Assembly: GCF_000155735.2 (NCBI RefSeq)
Contig: NC_020908.1
Coordinates: forward strand, 124,001 to 188,000
DNA from: Octadecabacter arcticus 238
Lineage (GTDB): Bacteria > Pseudomonadota > Alphaproteobacteria > Rhodobacterales > Rhodobacteraceae
Length of the DNA stretch: 64,000 nt
Direction of reading: 5' to 3'
Position numbers and translations under genes: made by a program. Of the stretch, positions 49,897-58,748 are shown piece after piece. A model generated the notes under the pieces. The model did no database searches. It saw nothing but the letters and a program-made list of their open reading frames with translations, and had not been told where the DNA came from. How positions within the stretch are numbered: position 1 is the first letter of the stretch; each line of letters starts with the position of its first letter.

Positions 49897-50420
49897 GAGA
49901 TATCGCGCAACGCTGCCATCAGATCATCTAGTGTCTTTTGGTAGTGCTCGCTGATGAGTTTGCCGTCTGAATCGAATTGATCGGAACTCGCGGCGAGCAA
50001 CATTTCAGGGCCCTGCAAAATCAACGGGCGAAACGGCATCATGCAGGCGCGCAATGCGGTCTGAGTCCGCTCACCGCCGGACCGCCCACCCGTCGCGGAC
50101 ATGATCGCGACGGGCTTGGCCGACCACGGTGCGCCTTTGGTGCGGCTGACCCAATCCAGCGCATTCTTTAAAACGCCCGAAATGGATTTGTTGTACTCTG
50201 GGGTGGAAATGATAACGGCCCGCGCCCCTTTGATCTGATCCGCTAAGGTCTGCACATCCGCTGGAATACCATCAGCCTGTTCCAGATCCCCATCGTAAAG
50301 CGGCAGACGCAAGTTGGCGATCTGCAGATCACCGCCAAAAGATGCCGCCGCCGCGCGCATCAATTTGGTGTTCGTCGAATCGCGGCGCAGTGATCCAGAT
50401 AGTCCGAGAAGATAAGTCAT
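49893..50420 (-). CDS. NADPH-dependent FMN reductase family protein
   Basis: The 175-residue flavodoxin-like protein has the FMN-binding GLSGSLRRDSTNTKL at the N-terminus and STPEYNKSISGVLKNALDWVSR, the signature of the SsuE/ArsH/chromate-reductase group. It probably reduces quinones, FMN or metals with NADPH. The ATG at 50420 gives the usual start. It diverges from the ThDP enzyme gene with 92 bases between. Confidence 0.9.
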   Translation of the reverse strand: MTYLLGLSGSLRRDSTNTKLMRAAAASFGGDLQIANLRLPLYDGDLEQADGIPADVQTLADQIKGARAVIISTPEYNKSISGVLKNALDWVSRTKGAPWSAKPVAIMSATGGRSGGERTQTALRACMMPFRPLILQGPEMLLAASSDQFDSDGKLISEHYQKTLDDLMAALRDIS

Positions 50421-50512
50421 GGTGCCTCCAAGCAATGTTGAATTGACTAAATAGAGGCTTTGCACTCCCTGACCAGTGCCCCATGGTATCGCCAAGAAAT
50501 TGGAGAATATTT

Positions 50513-52168
50513 ATGCAACGCCCCATGACACGACACGGCGGTCAAATCCTTGTCGATCAGCTGGTTCGCTTCGGCGTGCGGCGGGTATTTTCTGTTCCCG
50601 GCGAAAGTTTCCTCGCCGCGCTCGACGGTCTGTATGACGCGGGCATCGACAATATCGTTTGCCGTCAAGAGGGCGGCGTTGCGATGATGGCGGACGCCTA
50701 CGGTAAAATGACGGGCCAGCCCGGTGTCGCCTTTGTTACCCGTGGCCCCGGTGCCACAAATGCCAGCGCGGGCGTTCATATCGCGATGCAGGACAGCACG
50801 CCGATGATCCTTTTCGTCGGTCAAATCCGCGCTGAGGACCGCGACCGTGAGGCGTTCCAAGAGGTTGATTACAAAGCGATGTTCGGCGGCTTGTGCAAAT
50901 GGGTGACTGAGGTGAACCACACCGCCCGCCTCCACGAATACATTGCCCGCGCGTTTCATGTCGCAACGTCTGGCCGCCCCGGTCCGGTGGTTCTGGCGCT
51001 GCCCGAAGACATGCTGTCGGCCCTTGCAGATGTTGGCGACACCGACGGACCCATCGCCAAACTCGCCCCCGATCTGACACATGTCGCGGCGGACGCGCTG
51101 CACTGGCTGAGCGGGTTCAAACGCCCCCTCGTCGTCGTCGGTGGTCCGCATTGGTCACCGCAAGCCGCCATTGATCTGGCCAGCTTCGCGAAAGTGCAAA
51201 ACCTGCCTGTCGCGCTGGGCTTTCGACGGCAAGACTACCTCGACAATCGTCACCCAAACTATGCAGGCGATCTGAATGTCGGGGTGAACCCAAAACTGGC
51301 GCAGCGCGTGCGTGACGCCGATGCGTTGCTCGTGATCGGCTCGCGCCTTGGTGACATCGAAACCCAAGGCTACAGCCTGATCGACCCTGCAAACCCCCAT
51401 TGCGCGATTTTGCATGTCCATGCCGATGCCAATGAACACGGCCACGTCTATCAACCCGACCTTGCCGTTACCGCCGACGCGGTTTCGTTCATCCGCGCGC
51501 TGTCAAAATTGCCTGCATCAAGAACTGACTGGATCGATTGGACCAAATCCGCGCGCGCCGACTACGACACATGGAAAACACCCCATGAAACCCCCGGTGA
51601 TGTTAAGCTGGAACAGGTCATCACGTGGCTGTCCGACACCCTACCTGACGATGCAATTCTGACCAACGGAGCGGGCAACTACGCCGCCTTCCTGCACCGC
51701 TATTTCGTCTACAAACAACACGGCACACAGCTCGCCCCGACGTCTGGCTCAATGGGCTATGGCTTTCCCGCCGCCATATCGGCCTCAATCGAATATCCTG
51801 ACCGCACAGTGGTTTGCCTCGCGGGGGACGGTTGTTTCCAGATGACCTGCAACGAACTTTCGACCGCCGCGCAGCACGGTGCCACACCCATCGTCGTGGT
51901 GGTTAATAACGGGCGCTACGGCACGATCCGCATGCATCAGGAAAAACACTATCCGGGTCGCGTGTCTGGCACGATACTCGCCAATCCCGACTTCGCAGCC
52001 CTCGCCCGCGCCTACGGCGGCCACGGCGAAACCGTAACGAAAACCGCAGACTTCGCCGATGCTTTCAACCGCGCACAATCCAGCGGCACCCTCGCGGTGA
52101 TTGAACTGGTCGTCAGCGAAGACGCGCTATCGACCAGTCTGACACTCAGCGGGCTTGCCGCGCCCTAG
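50513..52168 (+). CDS. thiamine diphosphate-dependent enzyme (acetolactate synthase-like)
   Basis: The 551-residue protein is built of three domains as in acetohydroxyacid synthase: the catalytic Glu in VCRQEGGVAMMADAYGKMTG, a central FAD/ADP-fold domain, and the ThDP motif GDGCFQMTCNELSTA followed by NNGRYGTIRMHQ. It lacks features that would identify IlvB with certainty and no small regulatory subunit gene follows, so it may be a decarboxylase or sulfoacetaldehyde-type enzyme. A TGGAG box precedes the ATG. Confidence 0.85.
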   Translation: MQRPMTRHGGQILVDQLVRFGVRRVFSVPGESFLAALDGLYDAGIDNIVCRQEGGVAMMADAYGKMTGQPGVAFVTRGPGATNASAGVHIAMQDSTPMILFVGQIRAEDRDREAFQEVDYKAMFGGLCKWVTEVNHTARLHEYIARAFHVATSGRPGPVVLALPEDMLSALADVGDTDGPIAKLAPDLTHVAADALHWLSGFKRPLVVVGGPHWSPQAAIDLASFAKVQNLPVALGFRRQDYLDNRHPNYAGDLNVGVNPKLAQRVRDADALLVIGSRLGDIETQGYSLIDPANPHCAILHVHADANEHGHVYQPDLAVTADAVSFIRALSKLPASRTDWIDWTKSARADYDTWKTPHETPGDVKLEQVITWLSDTLPDDAILTNGAGNYAAFLHRYFVYKQHGTQLAPTSGSMGYGFPAAISASIEYPDRTVVCLAGDGCFQMTCNELSTAAQHGATPIVVVVNNGRYGTIRMHQEKHYPGRVSGTILANPDFAALARAYGGHGETVTKTADFADAFNRAQSSGTLAVIELVVSEDALSTSLTLSGLAAP

Positions 52169-52173
52169 CTTCA

Positions 52174-52205
52174 TAAGAGGTGAAAAATTCGTTTTTCACC
52201 TCTTA
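52174..52205. terminator. bidirectional hairpin with UUCG loop
   Basis: A perfect 14-bp stem (52174-52187 with 52192-52205) is closed by the very stable tetraloop ttcg. It lies between the convergent ThDP-enzyme and aminotransferase genes. The A-run and T-run are inside the stem, next to the loop, so it works as a strong stop in either direction. Confidence 0.88.
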
Positions 52206-52231
52206 AGGCAAATACAACTCAATTCTGGCGT

Positions 52232-53554
52232 CTACCCCGCCAACTGCGCCCGCAATTTCGCGCCAATCTCATCCACATGATCTTGAGTGATCGTCAACGG
52301 CGGTGACAGACACAGCGCGTCGCCCACAGGCCGCACAATCAATCCAGCGTCCCACAATCCGGCGTAGGCTGCGCGCCCTGCATCTCCGACAGCGCCGTCC
52401 TGTTTTAGATGGACCGCACCAAGGATGCCGCAATTGCGCACGTCCATCACGGCAGCAATATCGGTGAGCGAATGCAGCATATCCTCCCAAGGGCCGGCCA
52501 TCGCCGCCGCGTTCTCGAAAATCTGGTCATCGCGGTAGGCATCCAACGTTGCGATACAGGCCGCTGACGCCAGCGGGTGGCCAGAATAGGTGTAGCCATG
52601 GAACAGATCAGGCATTTTTGCGGGGCCGTTGCGGAATGCATCCCGCACTGCCGCCGTCGCCAAAACGCCACCCATCGGCACGGTCGCGTTGGTCATGCCT
52701 TTGGCACAGGTCACAAGGTCCGGCTGAACCCCAAACGCTTCAAACGCGAACGGCGTGCCCATGCGACCGAAACCGGTAATAACTTCATCAAAAATCATCA
52801 GAATGCCGTGCGCATCACAGATTTCACGCAGGCGTTTCAGATAGCCAACAGGCGGTGGAAACACCCCGCCAGCGCCAGAAACCGGTTCAACAATAACCGC
52901 CGCAATCGTCTGGCCGCCATGCAAATCGCACAGGCGTTGCAGATCATCCGCCAGTTCGGCGCCATGTTCTGGCAGCCCGCGCGAATTGGCGTTTTCCGGC
53001 AGCCATGTGTGGCGCATGTGCGCGGTAGACGGATAAAGCGTGCCAAATTGCCCCTTGTTCAGCCCAAGCCCGCCAACTGACAGGCCGCCAAAGTTGATCC
53101 CGTGATAGGCCTTTTCGCGGCCCACCAGAATGCGCCGATTCCCGTCACCGCGTGCGGTGTGATAGGCCAGCGCGATCTTCAGCGCCGTATCCACCGCCTC
53201 GGACCCCGAATTGGTGAAAAACACATGATCGAAACCGGGCGCAAGCGTTGTGACCCGCGCTGCCGCTTCAAACGCCAGCGGATGGCCCTGATTGAAGTTA
53301 TGGACAAAATCCAGCGTCGCGGCCTGATCCTGAATGGCCTTGGTAATCGTTGGGTGATTGTGACCCGCATTACAGCACCAAAGCCCGCCTGTGCCGTCCA
53401 GCAATTCATGCCCGTCAATTGTGGTATATCGCACGCCTTGCGCCTTCGAGATCAGGCGCGGGTTTTCTTTGAATGCCTGACTTGCGGTGAATGGCATCCA
53501 AAAGCTATCAAGGTCGTTGGGTACCGTCGGGTTTGTGCGGGCTGTATCTGGCAT
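52232..53554 (-). CDS. class III aminotransferase (omega-amino acid:pyruvate type)
   Basis: The 440-residue protein has the omega-aminotransferase start FWMPFTASQAFKENPRL, FTNSGSEAVDTALK, AYHGINFGGLSVGG, the IIFDEVITGFGR-type segment (LMIFDEVITGFGRMG) and the PLP Lys in CAKGMTNATVP. The closest functional group is beta-alanine:pyruvate transaminase. The ATG at 53554 is chosen over an in-frame start at 53602. Downstream of two Lin0512 genes, it could share their operon. Confidence 0.88.
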   Translation of the reverse strand: MPDTARTNPTVPNDLDSFWMPFTASQAFKENPRLISKAQGVRYTTIDGHELLDGTGGLWCCNAGHNHPTITKAIQDQAATLDFVHNFNQGHPLAFEAAARVTTLAPGFDHVFFTNSGSEAVDTALKIALAYHTARGDGNRRILVGREKAYHGINFGGLSVGGLGLNKGQFGTLYPSTAHMRHTWLPENANSRGLPEHGAELADDLQRLCDLHGGQTIAAVIVEPVSGAGGVFPPPVGYLKRLREICDAHGILMIFDEVITGFGRMGTPFAFEAFGVQPDLVTCAKGMTNATVPMGGVLATAAVRDAFRNGPAKMPDLFHGYTYSGHPLASAACIATLDAYRDDQIFENAAAMAGPWEDMLHSLTDIAAVMDVRNCGILGAVHLKQDGAVGDAGRAAYAGLWDAGLIVRPVGDALCLSPPLTITQDHVDEIGAKLRAQLAG

Positions 53555-53611
53555 GGGGGGCTCCTTTGGGATGACCCTGACACGCAAATTTTGCGCTGCC
53601 AAGCCTCCTGA

Positions 53612-53965
53612 TCAGCCCTTGTGCTGCTTGGGCAAGAACGCCTCAACCGCGGCTGACGCGATCACGATGACATTTCCGTTGTCGGGGTTGGTGACGTTCA
53701 AGCCGCCCTTCACCGCATGGACCGTTGCGCGGCCCCTTGGCAATCCATCGACCAACGCCGCGCAATCCACCGCGCTCGGGTCTTGAACCCCAACGGTCAC
53801 GACCACGCGCATCGCATCGTGGCTTAAACCAGTGGCCTCAAACAGTGGGATCGACGAATGACGCAAGGCATCTTCAATCGCACGGCGCGCAGCCTTGGTG
53901 TAATCCTGCCCATAAAGATCATTCCCCATGCCCATTTCGATGATAAATCTCTGATCAACGCTCAT
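53612..53965 (-). CDS. Lin0512-family protein (second copy)
   Basis: The 117-residue protein is of the conserved uncharacterised Lin0512 type, with IIEMGMGNDLYGQDYTKAA at the N-terminus, HSSIPLFEATGL, VGVQDPSAVD and a Gly-rich KGGLNVTNPDNG. Its sequence follows its upstream neighbour closely, so the pair arose by tandem duplication. Function is unknown. It overlaps that neighbour by four bases. Confidence 0.82.
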   Translation of the reverse strand: MSVDQRFIIEMGMGNDLYGQDYTKAARRAIEDALRHSSIPLFEATGLSHDAMRVVVTVGVQDPSAVDCAALVDGLPRGRATVHAVKGGLNVTNPDNGNVIVIASAAVEAFLPKQHKG

Positions 53966-54297
53966 GCGGGTAACTCCAATGCGATTGACAGGGCAACATT
54001 CGCGATTACCGTTGGCAACCCGTCAGGGCGCGGCACATCAAGCCCGCCTTGCACGACCACAAACGTCAATTGCCCGTAGGGAAAGATATCGCGCAAAGCA
54101 TCGGTATCGACACGGTCGGGCTGCTGCACGCCAATCTCAACCGTGATCTGCATCGCTTCTTTGGGTTGGCCGTACAGTTCCGCCAGATTGATCGAATTGT
54201 GCCACAGCGCGTCCTGCAACGCCCGCTTCGCGGCTTGCGTATAATCCTGACGGCGGAGCGACGTCCCCATGCCAAATTCTGTCAAAAGTCGTGTCAT
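53962..54297 (-). CDS. Lin0512-family protein (first copy)
   Basis: The 111-residue protein shares with the next gene the landmarks EFGMG, QDYTQAAKRA, HNSINL, IGVQQPDRVD and GGLDVPRPDG. Both are small alpha/beta proteins with no signal peptide. In this organism the two may form a hetero-oligomer. It starts 10 bases after the zntB gene, so cobO, zntB and both Lin0512 genes are probably one transcript. Confidence 0.82.
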   Translation of the reverse strand: MTRLLTEFGMGTSLRRQDYTQAAKRALQDALWHNSINLAELYGQPKEAMQITVEIGVQQPDRVDTDALRDIFPYGQLTFVVVQGGLDVPRPDGLPTVIANVALSIALELPA

Positions 54298-54307
54298 TAC
54301 GTCCCCC

Positions 54308-55255
54308 TCAAAGCCACTTTAATGCGCGAAACAGCAGGTATAAAACCAGCCCAAGCACCACCGATACACCACATAGCGCGGCAAACGCCCAGGGCGTATT
54401 CATTCCCGGCATGCCGGCGATATTCACCCCGAACAATCCGGTCAAAAAACCCAGCGGCAGGAAAATCGCGGCAACAATGCTCAGGACATAGCCATTGCGC
54501 CCAAGTGCTGCCGCCGTTTGCATATCAAGATGTTCCTGCATCACCGCCATCCGGTCACGCGCGGCGTCCAGCGCTTCGACTGTGCGTGCGGCGCGGTTGG
54601 CGGTTTCCAGCACATGAGGTGCAGATTCAATATCGGGCAAGCCACCTTTGGCGACACTAAAATCAACCAGCGCTTCGCGTTGCGGGCCAATGAAACGGCG
54701 CAGTTTGATCAACGACTGGCGCAGATCAAGCACCTCGTCCGCGTCAATCTGTTTGCGCGTCACCATCAGTTCTTCAATCTCGTCCACGCGGTCTTCCAAG
54801 GTCAGGGATACGACCTCAATACGCCGCGTTAGCCCCTCTGCAACCTCAGCCAGAAACGCCGACGGTGTCTTGGTGCCGTGGCCCAACGCCATCTCTTGGC
54901 GCGCCGCATCCAACGCCATGATCTTGCGCCTGCGCACGGTGATAACGCGATCCGCCGTTGCCCATATCCGCAGGCCAACCATGTCTTCCGGCATTGCCCC
55001 GGGGTTCAGGTTCACACCGCGTAAATTAATCAACGCGCCCTCGGTAAGCATATCAAACCGTGGCCGCGTTTCTGGCAATTGCAGTGCGGCAGCAACCGAC
55101 GCGGGTACTGTGTCGCGCAACCAATCACCAAGCTCCGGATCGGCCAGATCAAAATGCAACCATCGCCAACCCGCGCTCTGTGCGTCATCCACCCCGCAAG
55201 GCGTCGCGACCCCGTCAGGGGTAATGTCAAACGCACAAACGGGGGTCGGCAACAT
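54308..55255 (-). CDS. zntB: CorA/ZntB-family divalent cation transporter
   Basis: The 315-residue protein has a large cytoplasmic N-domain, a long helix, and two C-terminal membrane spans with the pore-loop signature GMNTPWAFA (GxN) before the second. ZntB exports or imports zinc, CorA magnesium or cobalt; the sequence does not settle which ion. Lying directly after cobO, cobalt supply for cobalamin is an attractive guess. It starts two bases after the cobO stop. Confidence 0.85.
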   Translation of the reverse strand: MLPTPVCAFDITPDGVATPCGVDDAQSAGWRWLHFDLADPELGDWLRDTVPASVAAALQLPETRPRFDMLTEGALINLRGVNLNPGAMPEDMVGLRIWATADRVITVRRRKIMALDAARQEMALGHGTKTPSAFLAEVAEGLTRRIEVVSLTLEDRVDEIEELMVTRKQIDADEVLDLRQSLIKLRRFIGPQREALVDFSVAKGGLPDIESAPHVLETANRAARTVEALDAARDRMAVMQEHLDMQTAAALGRNGYVLSIVAAIFLPLGFLTGLFGVNIAGMPGMNTPWAFAALCGVSVVLGLVLYLLFRALKWL

Positions 55256-55257
55256 GC

Positions 55258-55899
55258 TTAGAACTCCACGCCGATCTGCGCCTTGATGCCACTGCGGAAC
55301 GGGTGTTTGACCAGTTCCATTTCAGTGACCAAATCCGCTATCTCGATCAGGTCAACATGTGCATTGCGCCCCGTCAAAACCACATGGGTCATGTCGGGCT
55401 TCTCATCCCGTAAGAACGCGACAACGTCGGCAATCGGCACGTAATCATAGCGGATCGCGATGTTGATCTCATCCAGCAGAACCATAGAATTGGCAGGGTC
55501 GCGGATCAGCTCTTTGGCCTTTTCCCATGCGGCCATCGCCATTTCGGTGTCGCGGGTTTTGTCTTGGGTTTCCCACGTGAATCCTTCGCCCATGGTGTGG
55601 AACGCACATTCATCGGCGAATTTGGACAGGATCAAATCGCGCTCTCCGGTGGACATGCCGCCCTTGATAAACTGCACAACCGCGCAGGGCATGCCGTGGG
55701 CGATATGGCGGAAAATCATCCCGAACGCAGCGGACGATTTGCCCTTTCCCTTACCTGTGTGAACGATCACCAGACCTTTTTTGTCAGTCTTGGTCGCCAT
55801 GATCTTATCGCGCGCGACCTTCTTTTTGGCCATTTTCATGGCGTGGCGGTCTGCGTCTGCGGTGGGATCCACCGGCTTTGGGGTTTTATCGTCAGTCAT
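55258..55899 (-). CDS. cobO: cob(I)yrinic acid a,c-diamide adenosyltransferase
   Basis: The 213-residue protein is of the CobA/CobO type, with the P-loop VHTGKGKGKSSAAFGMIFR, the AVVQFIKGGMSTGERD block, LLDEINIAIRYDYVP and VLTGRNAH. It adds the adenosyl group to the corrin cobalt. A basic Lys-rich start (MKMAKKKVARDKIM) precedes the core. It belongs with cobN and cobW in this window to the aerobic cobalamin pathway. Confidence 0.95.
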   Translation of the reverse strand: MTDDKTPKPVDPTADADRHAMKMAKKKVARDKIMATKTDKKGLVIVHTGKGKGKSSAAFGMIFRHIAHGMPCAVVQFIKGGMSTGERDLILSKFADECAFHTMGEGFTWETQDKTRDTEMAMAAWEKAKELIRDPANSMVLLDEINIAIRYDYVPIADVVAFLRDEKPDMTHVVLTGRNAHVDLIEIADLVTEMELVKHPFRSGIKAQIGVEF

Positions 55900-55977
55900 G
55901 TTTATGTCCCATGCGAAATAAAGGGTTTGTTAACCGTTTCTTGACAGAAACCTTAACAGACAAGAAGGGGCGTTGGA

Positions 55978-56266
55978 ATGTGGATCAGGACAGGACTGTC
56001 AATCATATCGGCGATCGGCATGGCCGCCTGCGACACGCCGTCACCGGCGTTCCAAGGCGTGCCCGCCCAGCGTCTTTGAGGTGCGCCGCCTTGGCACACA
56101 GGTCGAACTGCTGCGGACAAACACCGAATACGCCCCGACATTCGCCAGCATCATCCCCCGCGCCAGCCAAGCGGTGTTCATCGCCACGGGCTGCACGCCC
56201 CGCCCACAAAGCTGGGAGGGCGAACAGACCCTGATGCAGGTCGAAGTCGACTGTCCTGATACCTAG
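55978..56266 (+). pseudogene. small lipoprotein, frameshifted
   Basis: The ATG at 55978 starts a signal with lipobox (MAAC, Cys18), then DTPSPAFQGVPAQRL and a TGA at 56077-56079. The next frame continues the protein as SVFEVRRLGTQVELLRTNTE and ends in TPRPQSWEGEQ and VEVDCPDT at 56266. A single-base insertion or two-base deletion between about 56050 and 56079 explains the break. I believe intact versions occur next to cobO in related bacteria, but that is from memory. Confidence 0.7.
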
Positions 56267-56273
56267 CCGATGC

Positions 56274-56822
56274 CTAGCGCAGTTGTACCGTCACAGGATT
56301 GTAGCCAAAATCGTCGTTCAGATTGTCACGGTTCGCTTCATTGACCGCACCGATGATGATGGCGCCCAAAAGACCCGTTCCAGCGGCAGACGCATTGCGC
56401 TGCTGCGCCGTCATATTGACGACACTGGCCGTGACCGACCCCGATGTCGTGTCCGTCGTGTCCGTCGTGCAGCGCACAAACACCGCTGGTGAATTCGGAC
56501 CATAATCAGGGACAATCAGGTTGGCCGGTGTGTTGAATGTGGCCTTATAGACGCCAGAATCCAAAAGACACGACACGCCTGATATTTCACCGAAGTCGCC
56601 ATCGTTCAATTGCCCGTTGGTTCTGATCTGAACCGTGTTTTGCCCGCGAAACGCTGGCGCGGGGGTTCCGCCTGCGCGTGGCCGCGCGTAAACATCGATC
56701 CCGACGGCATCGCGTGCGACGTTTGGTGTGACCGTAATCGGTGGTTGTGTGATTTCCGCTTGCGTACAGCCCATTAAAGTTGCGACCAGCACACCAAGTG
56801 CTGCGAATTTCTTAACTGTCAT
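56274..56822 (-). CDS. lipoprotein, unknown function
   Basis: The 182-residue protein has a signal with lipobox (TLMGC, Cys19). The mature part contains PNVARDAVGIDVYARPRAGG, two later Cys (SCLLD and VRCTTDTTD) and a Gly/Ala-rich hydrophobic segment with GTGLLGAIIIGAVNEANRD. It is probably anchored in the outer membrane. I do not recognise a family. The IS66-type element lies 118 bases upstream of its start and may have altered its promoter. Confidence 0.75.
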   Translation of the reverse strand: MTVKKFAALGVLVATLMGCTQAEITQPPITVTPNVARDAVGIDVYARPRAGGTPAPAFRGQNTVQIRTNGQLNDGDFGEISGVSCLLDSGVYKATFNTPANLIVPDYGPNSPAVFVRCTTDTTDTTSGSVTASVVNMTAQQRNASAAGTGLLGAIIIGAVNEANRDNLNDDFGYNPVTVQLR

Positions 56823-56940
56823 AATGCGTTACCCTATTTCCCCTCCCGTTACCCTTTTGGAGAGCTCAGTAGGTGCCCAACCTATGCATGTAGTAAATTT
56901 GCCACCAACACAGGCTATCTTTCAAATAGCGGTAAAGTTT

Positions 56941-56975
56941 GTAACTCCCAAGGACCCCATCGGATATCGGGTTTT
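56941..56975 (+). repeat. left terminal inverted repeat of the IS66-type element
   Basis: It starts gtaactcccaaggacccca and matches the reverse complement of 58511-58545 at about 30 of 35 positions. Confidence 0.9.
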
Positions 56976-56992
56976 GTGTTGCCCTTGCGACG

Positions 56993-58408
56993 TTAGAGCC
57001 GAGCGATGATCTGTTGTGGTGATAGGGTGAGTGTTTCGAGGATATTGCCCCCGTGTTTTCTGACCGTCGAGATGACGGATCTGATGTCAGCGAAGACCTG
57101 CGCGCCCTCGAGGGTGCGGAAAGTTCCCGAGATTTTCATGCGCAACTTCATCATGCGCAGGTCCCGTTCGGCCTGATTGTTGGTGAAGGGAACTGTGAAG
57201 TCCGTAAGGAACCTTAGGACGTCATCACGGTAGTCGCGCAAGCGGACCAGAAGGTTATGGCCTGGCCGCCTGGCTTTTCGGCCTCGCGCACCAGTGCGTC
57301 TAGCCAGTGGGTCTTGTCGCTCATGGAAGGCGAGGCCCTCGGTGAGGATCGCCATGTATTTGGTGAGGATGCCGTGGTGAACCGACGTGGGGAGTTCGGT
57401 CTCGCCTCGCCCCTGAGCCGCGCACTTGAGCTGATTGGCGCTGTTGAGCAGCACGCTCATCGCGCACGCCCACGGCTCCTTTTCGATTTCCTCGATGGCC
57501 TTGAGTTCCCGTAAATGATGCGCCCCGCACAGGGCGTGCGCGTCCACCCCACTCATATGGGCGTAATAGGACTTCCAGTGGTCATGAACAATTGTCCCGC
57601 CGGTCAGGAAGGATGGAACAGCACCGCGCTTGGCGCTGATGCGATAATGCGTGAAGGCGAGATCGCTGATTGAGTGCAGCCAGTGCAGCTTACCATCAAC
57701 ACGAAGTCCGGTCTCATCCAGATGCCGAACGCCGCCTTCATTGAGCTGGGCCAGAATGTGTTCGACGACGCCACCCAAGGTACGCGCTGTGCCGTTCACC
57801 CAGTTGGTCACGCTGGCCGCGCATAGGCTGGTGGCACCAAACAAATCACGCAGGAGTTGGCAGACCCGATCCTCGGGGATCAGCTGCTGAACATTGCAGT
57901 AGACCGCCGCCGCCCGAATGCGCTTACCGTATTGCACGTGTGCATTCACGCCATCGGGAAAGGTGGCTGTCGTCGTGGCTCGGCAATGGCCACAACAATA
58001 AATCGCTGCCTGATGCTCTGTGACCTCCAGACGCGGCACCGGTATGTCATAAACCTGACGCCTCTCCACCGCCTTGATCATCCCAGCCGTCAAGCCATGC
58101 TGACAGGTGCCACAGGCCTCAGCCTCATGTCGCTCCACAAAGTCAGGCGTTGCTGTCTGACGTAGGGTGTCGCCTCGGTGGCCAACTTGGCCACCACTTT
58201 TCTTACCGGACTTACCACGCAGGCTACGCGGTACCGGCTTCTTCAACCCATCACTCGAAGGCGGCTTGCTGCTATTACTGCTGTTCTTGGCCAACTGACG
58301 CCGCAGATCCGCATTCTCTTGCGCCATGCTCGCCAACGCGGCTTCCAACTCGGCGATCCTGCGCAGAGCCGTGGCGAGGAGTTGTTCAAGAGCAGTAACT
58401 TGGTCCAT
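56993..58408 (-). CDS. tnpC: IS66-family transposase TnpC
   Basis: The 471-residue protein has an N-terminal Leu/Ala coiled coil, the SSNSSKPPSSD linker typical of IS66, a zinc-finger-like C-C pair in CGTCQHG and CCGHC, and the DDE catalytic residues in HLDETGL, IVHDHWKSYY and NNQAERDLRMMK. It is intact and of full length for the single-gene subgroup, so the element may be active. Confidence 0.95.
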   Translation of the reverse strand: MDQVTALEQLLATALRRIAELEAALASMAQENADLRRQLAKNSSNSSKPPSSDGLKKPVPRSLRGKSGKKSGGQVGHRGDTLRQTATPDFVERHEAEACGTCQHGLTAGMIKAVERRQVYDIPVPRLEVTEHQAAIYCCGHCRATTTATFPDGVNAHVQYGKRIRAAAVYCNVQQLIPEDRVCQLLRDLFGATSLCAASVTNWVNGTARTLGGVVEHILAQLNEGGVRHLDETGLRVDGKLHWLHSISDLAFTHYRISAKRGAVPSFLTGGTIVHDHWKSYYAHMSGVDAHALCGAHHLRELKAIEEIEKEPWACAMSVLLNSANQLKCAAQGRGETELPTSVHHGILTKYMAILTEGLAFHERQDPLARRTGARGRKARRPGHNLLVRLRDYRDDVLRFLTDFTVPFTNNQAERDLRMMKLRMKISGTFRTLEGAQVFADIRSVISTVRKHGGNILETLTLSPQQIIARL

Positions 58409-58510
58409 TCCACCAATGATTCAGAGAAATCGTCACAGCGCCACGAAATTCAGACCACAACAGAAAATTCATGCGCCTAATGGTCAAGGAGACTCACATC
58501 AAAACTGACA

Positions 58511-58545
58511 AAAACCCGTTATCGGCTGGGGTGCTTGGGAGTTAC
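58511..58545 (-). repeat. right terminal inverted repeat of the IS66-type element
   Basis: It ends gcttgggagttac and is the partner of the repeat at 56941-56975. Confidence 0.9.
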
Positions 58546-58748
58546 GAAAGTTTTAGATTTTTTCCCCCTATTCTAAAGTGGGACATGTGCAATGATTGTC
58601 CCCGAAGGGGCCGGTCAGCGGTTTGTTTAACGAGTGATTGCTTTTATGAACCTGATGGCGTGGCACACGCGGCGTCAAGTTTGAGGCGGATCGTCCCCTT
58701 CACCATCATATTCAAACCCGATATCGCCGCACAAACATCGTCCTGTCT
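58546..58748. other. 203-bp non-coding stretch between the IS and cobN
   Basis: Only a short cccc-gaa-gggg hairpin near 58600 stands out, and no T-run follows on either strand. No coding potential is visible. It lies downstream of cobN and was probably joined to the lipoprotein promoter region before the IS arrived. Confidence 0.4.

Larger units (their letters stand above)
56941..58545 (-). mobile_element. IS66-family insertion sequence (ISBst12-like, transposase only)
   Basis: Terminal inverted repeats of about 35 bp with a few mismatches lie at 56941-56975 (beginning gtaactcccaag) and 58511-58545 (ending cttgggagttac). The flanks are taaagttt on the left and gaaagttt on the right, an 8-bp target duplication with one mismatch, as expected for IS66. 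The 1605-bp element holds one gene, tnpC; tnpA and tnpB are absent, as in the ISBst12 subgroup. It sits between a lipoprotein gene and the end of cobN, and interrupts no recognisable frame. Confidence 0.9.

Noticed and set aside
53102..53611. A plus-strand frame opposite the aminotransferase
   Set aside because: It mirrors codon bias of the real gene on the other strand and has no recognisable motifs.
58598..58612. A terminator after cobN
   Set aside because: The stem has only four or five pairs and no T-run follows on the minus strand.
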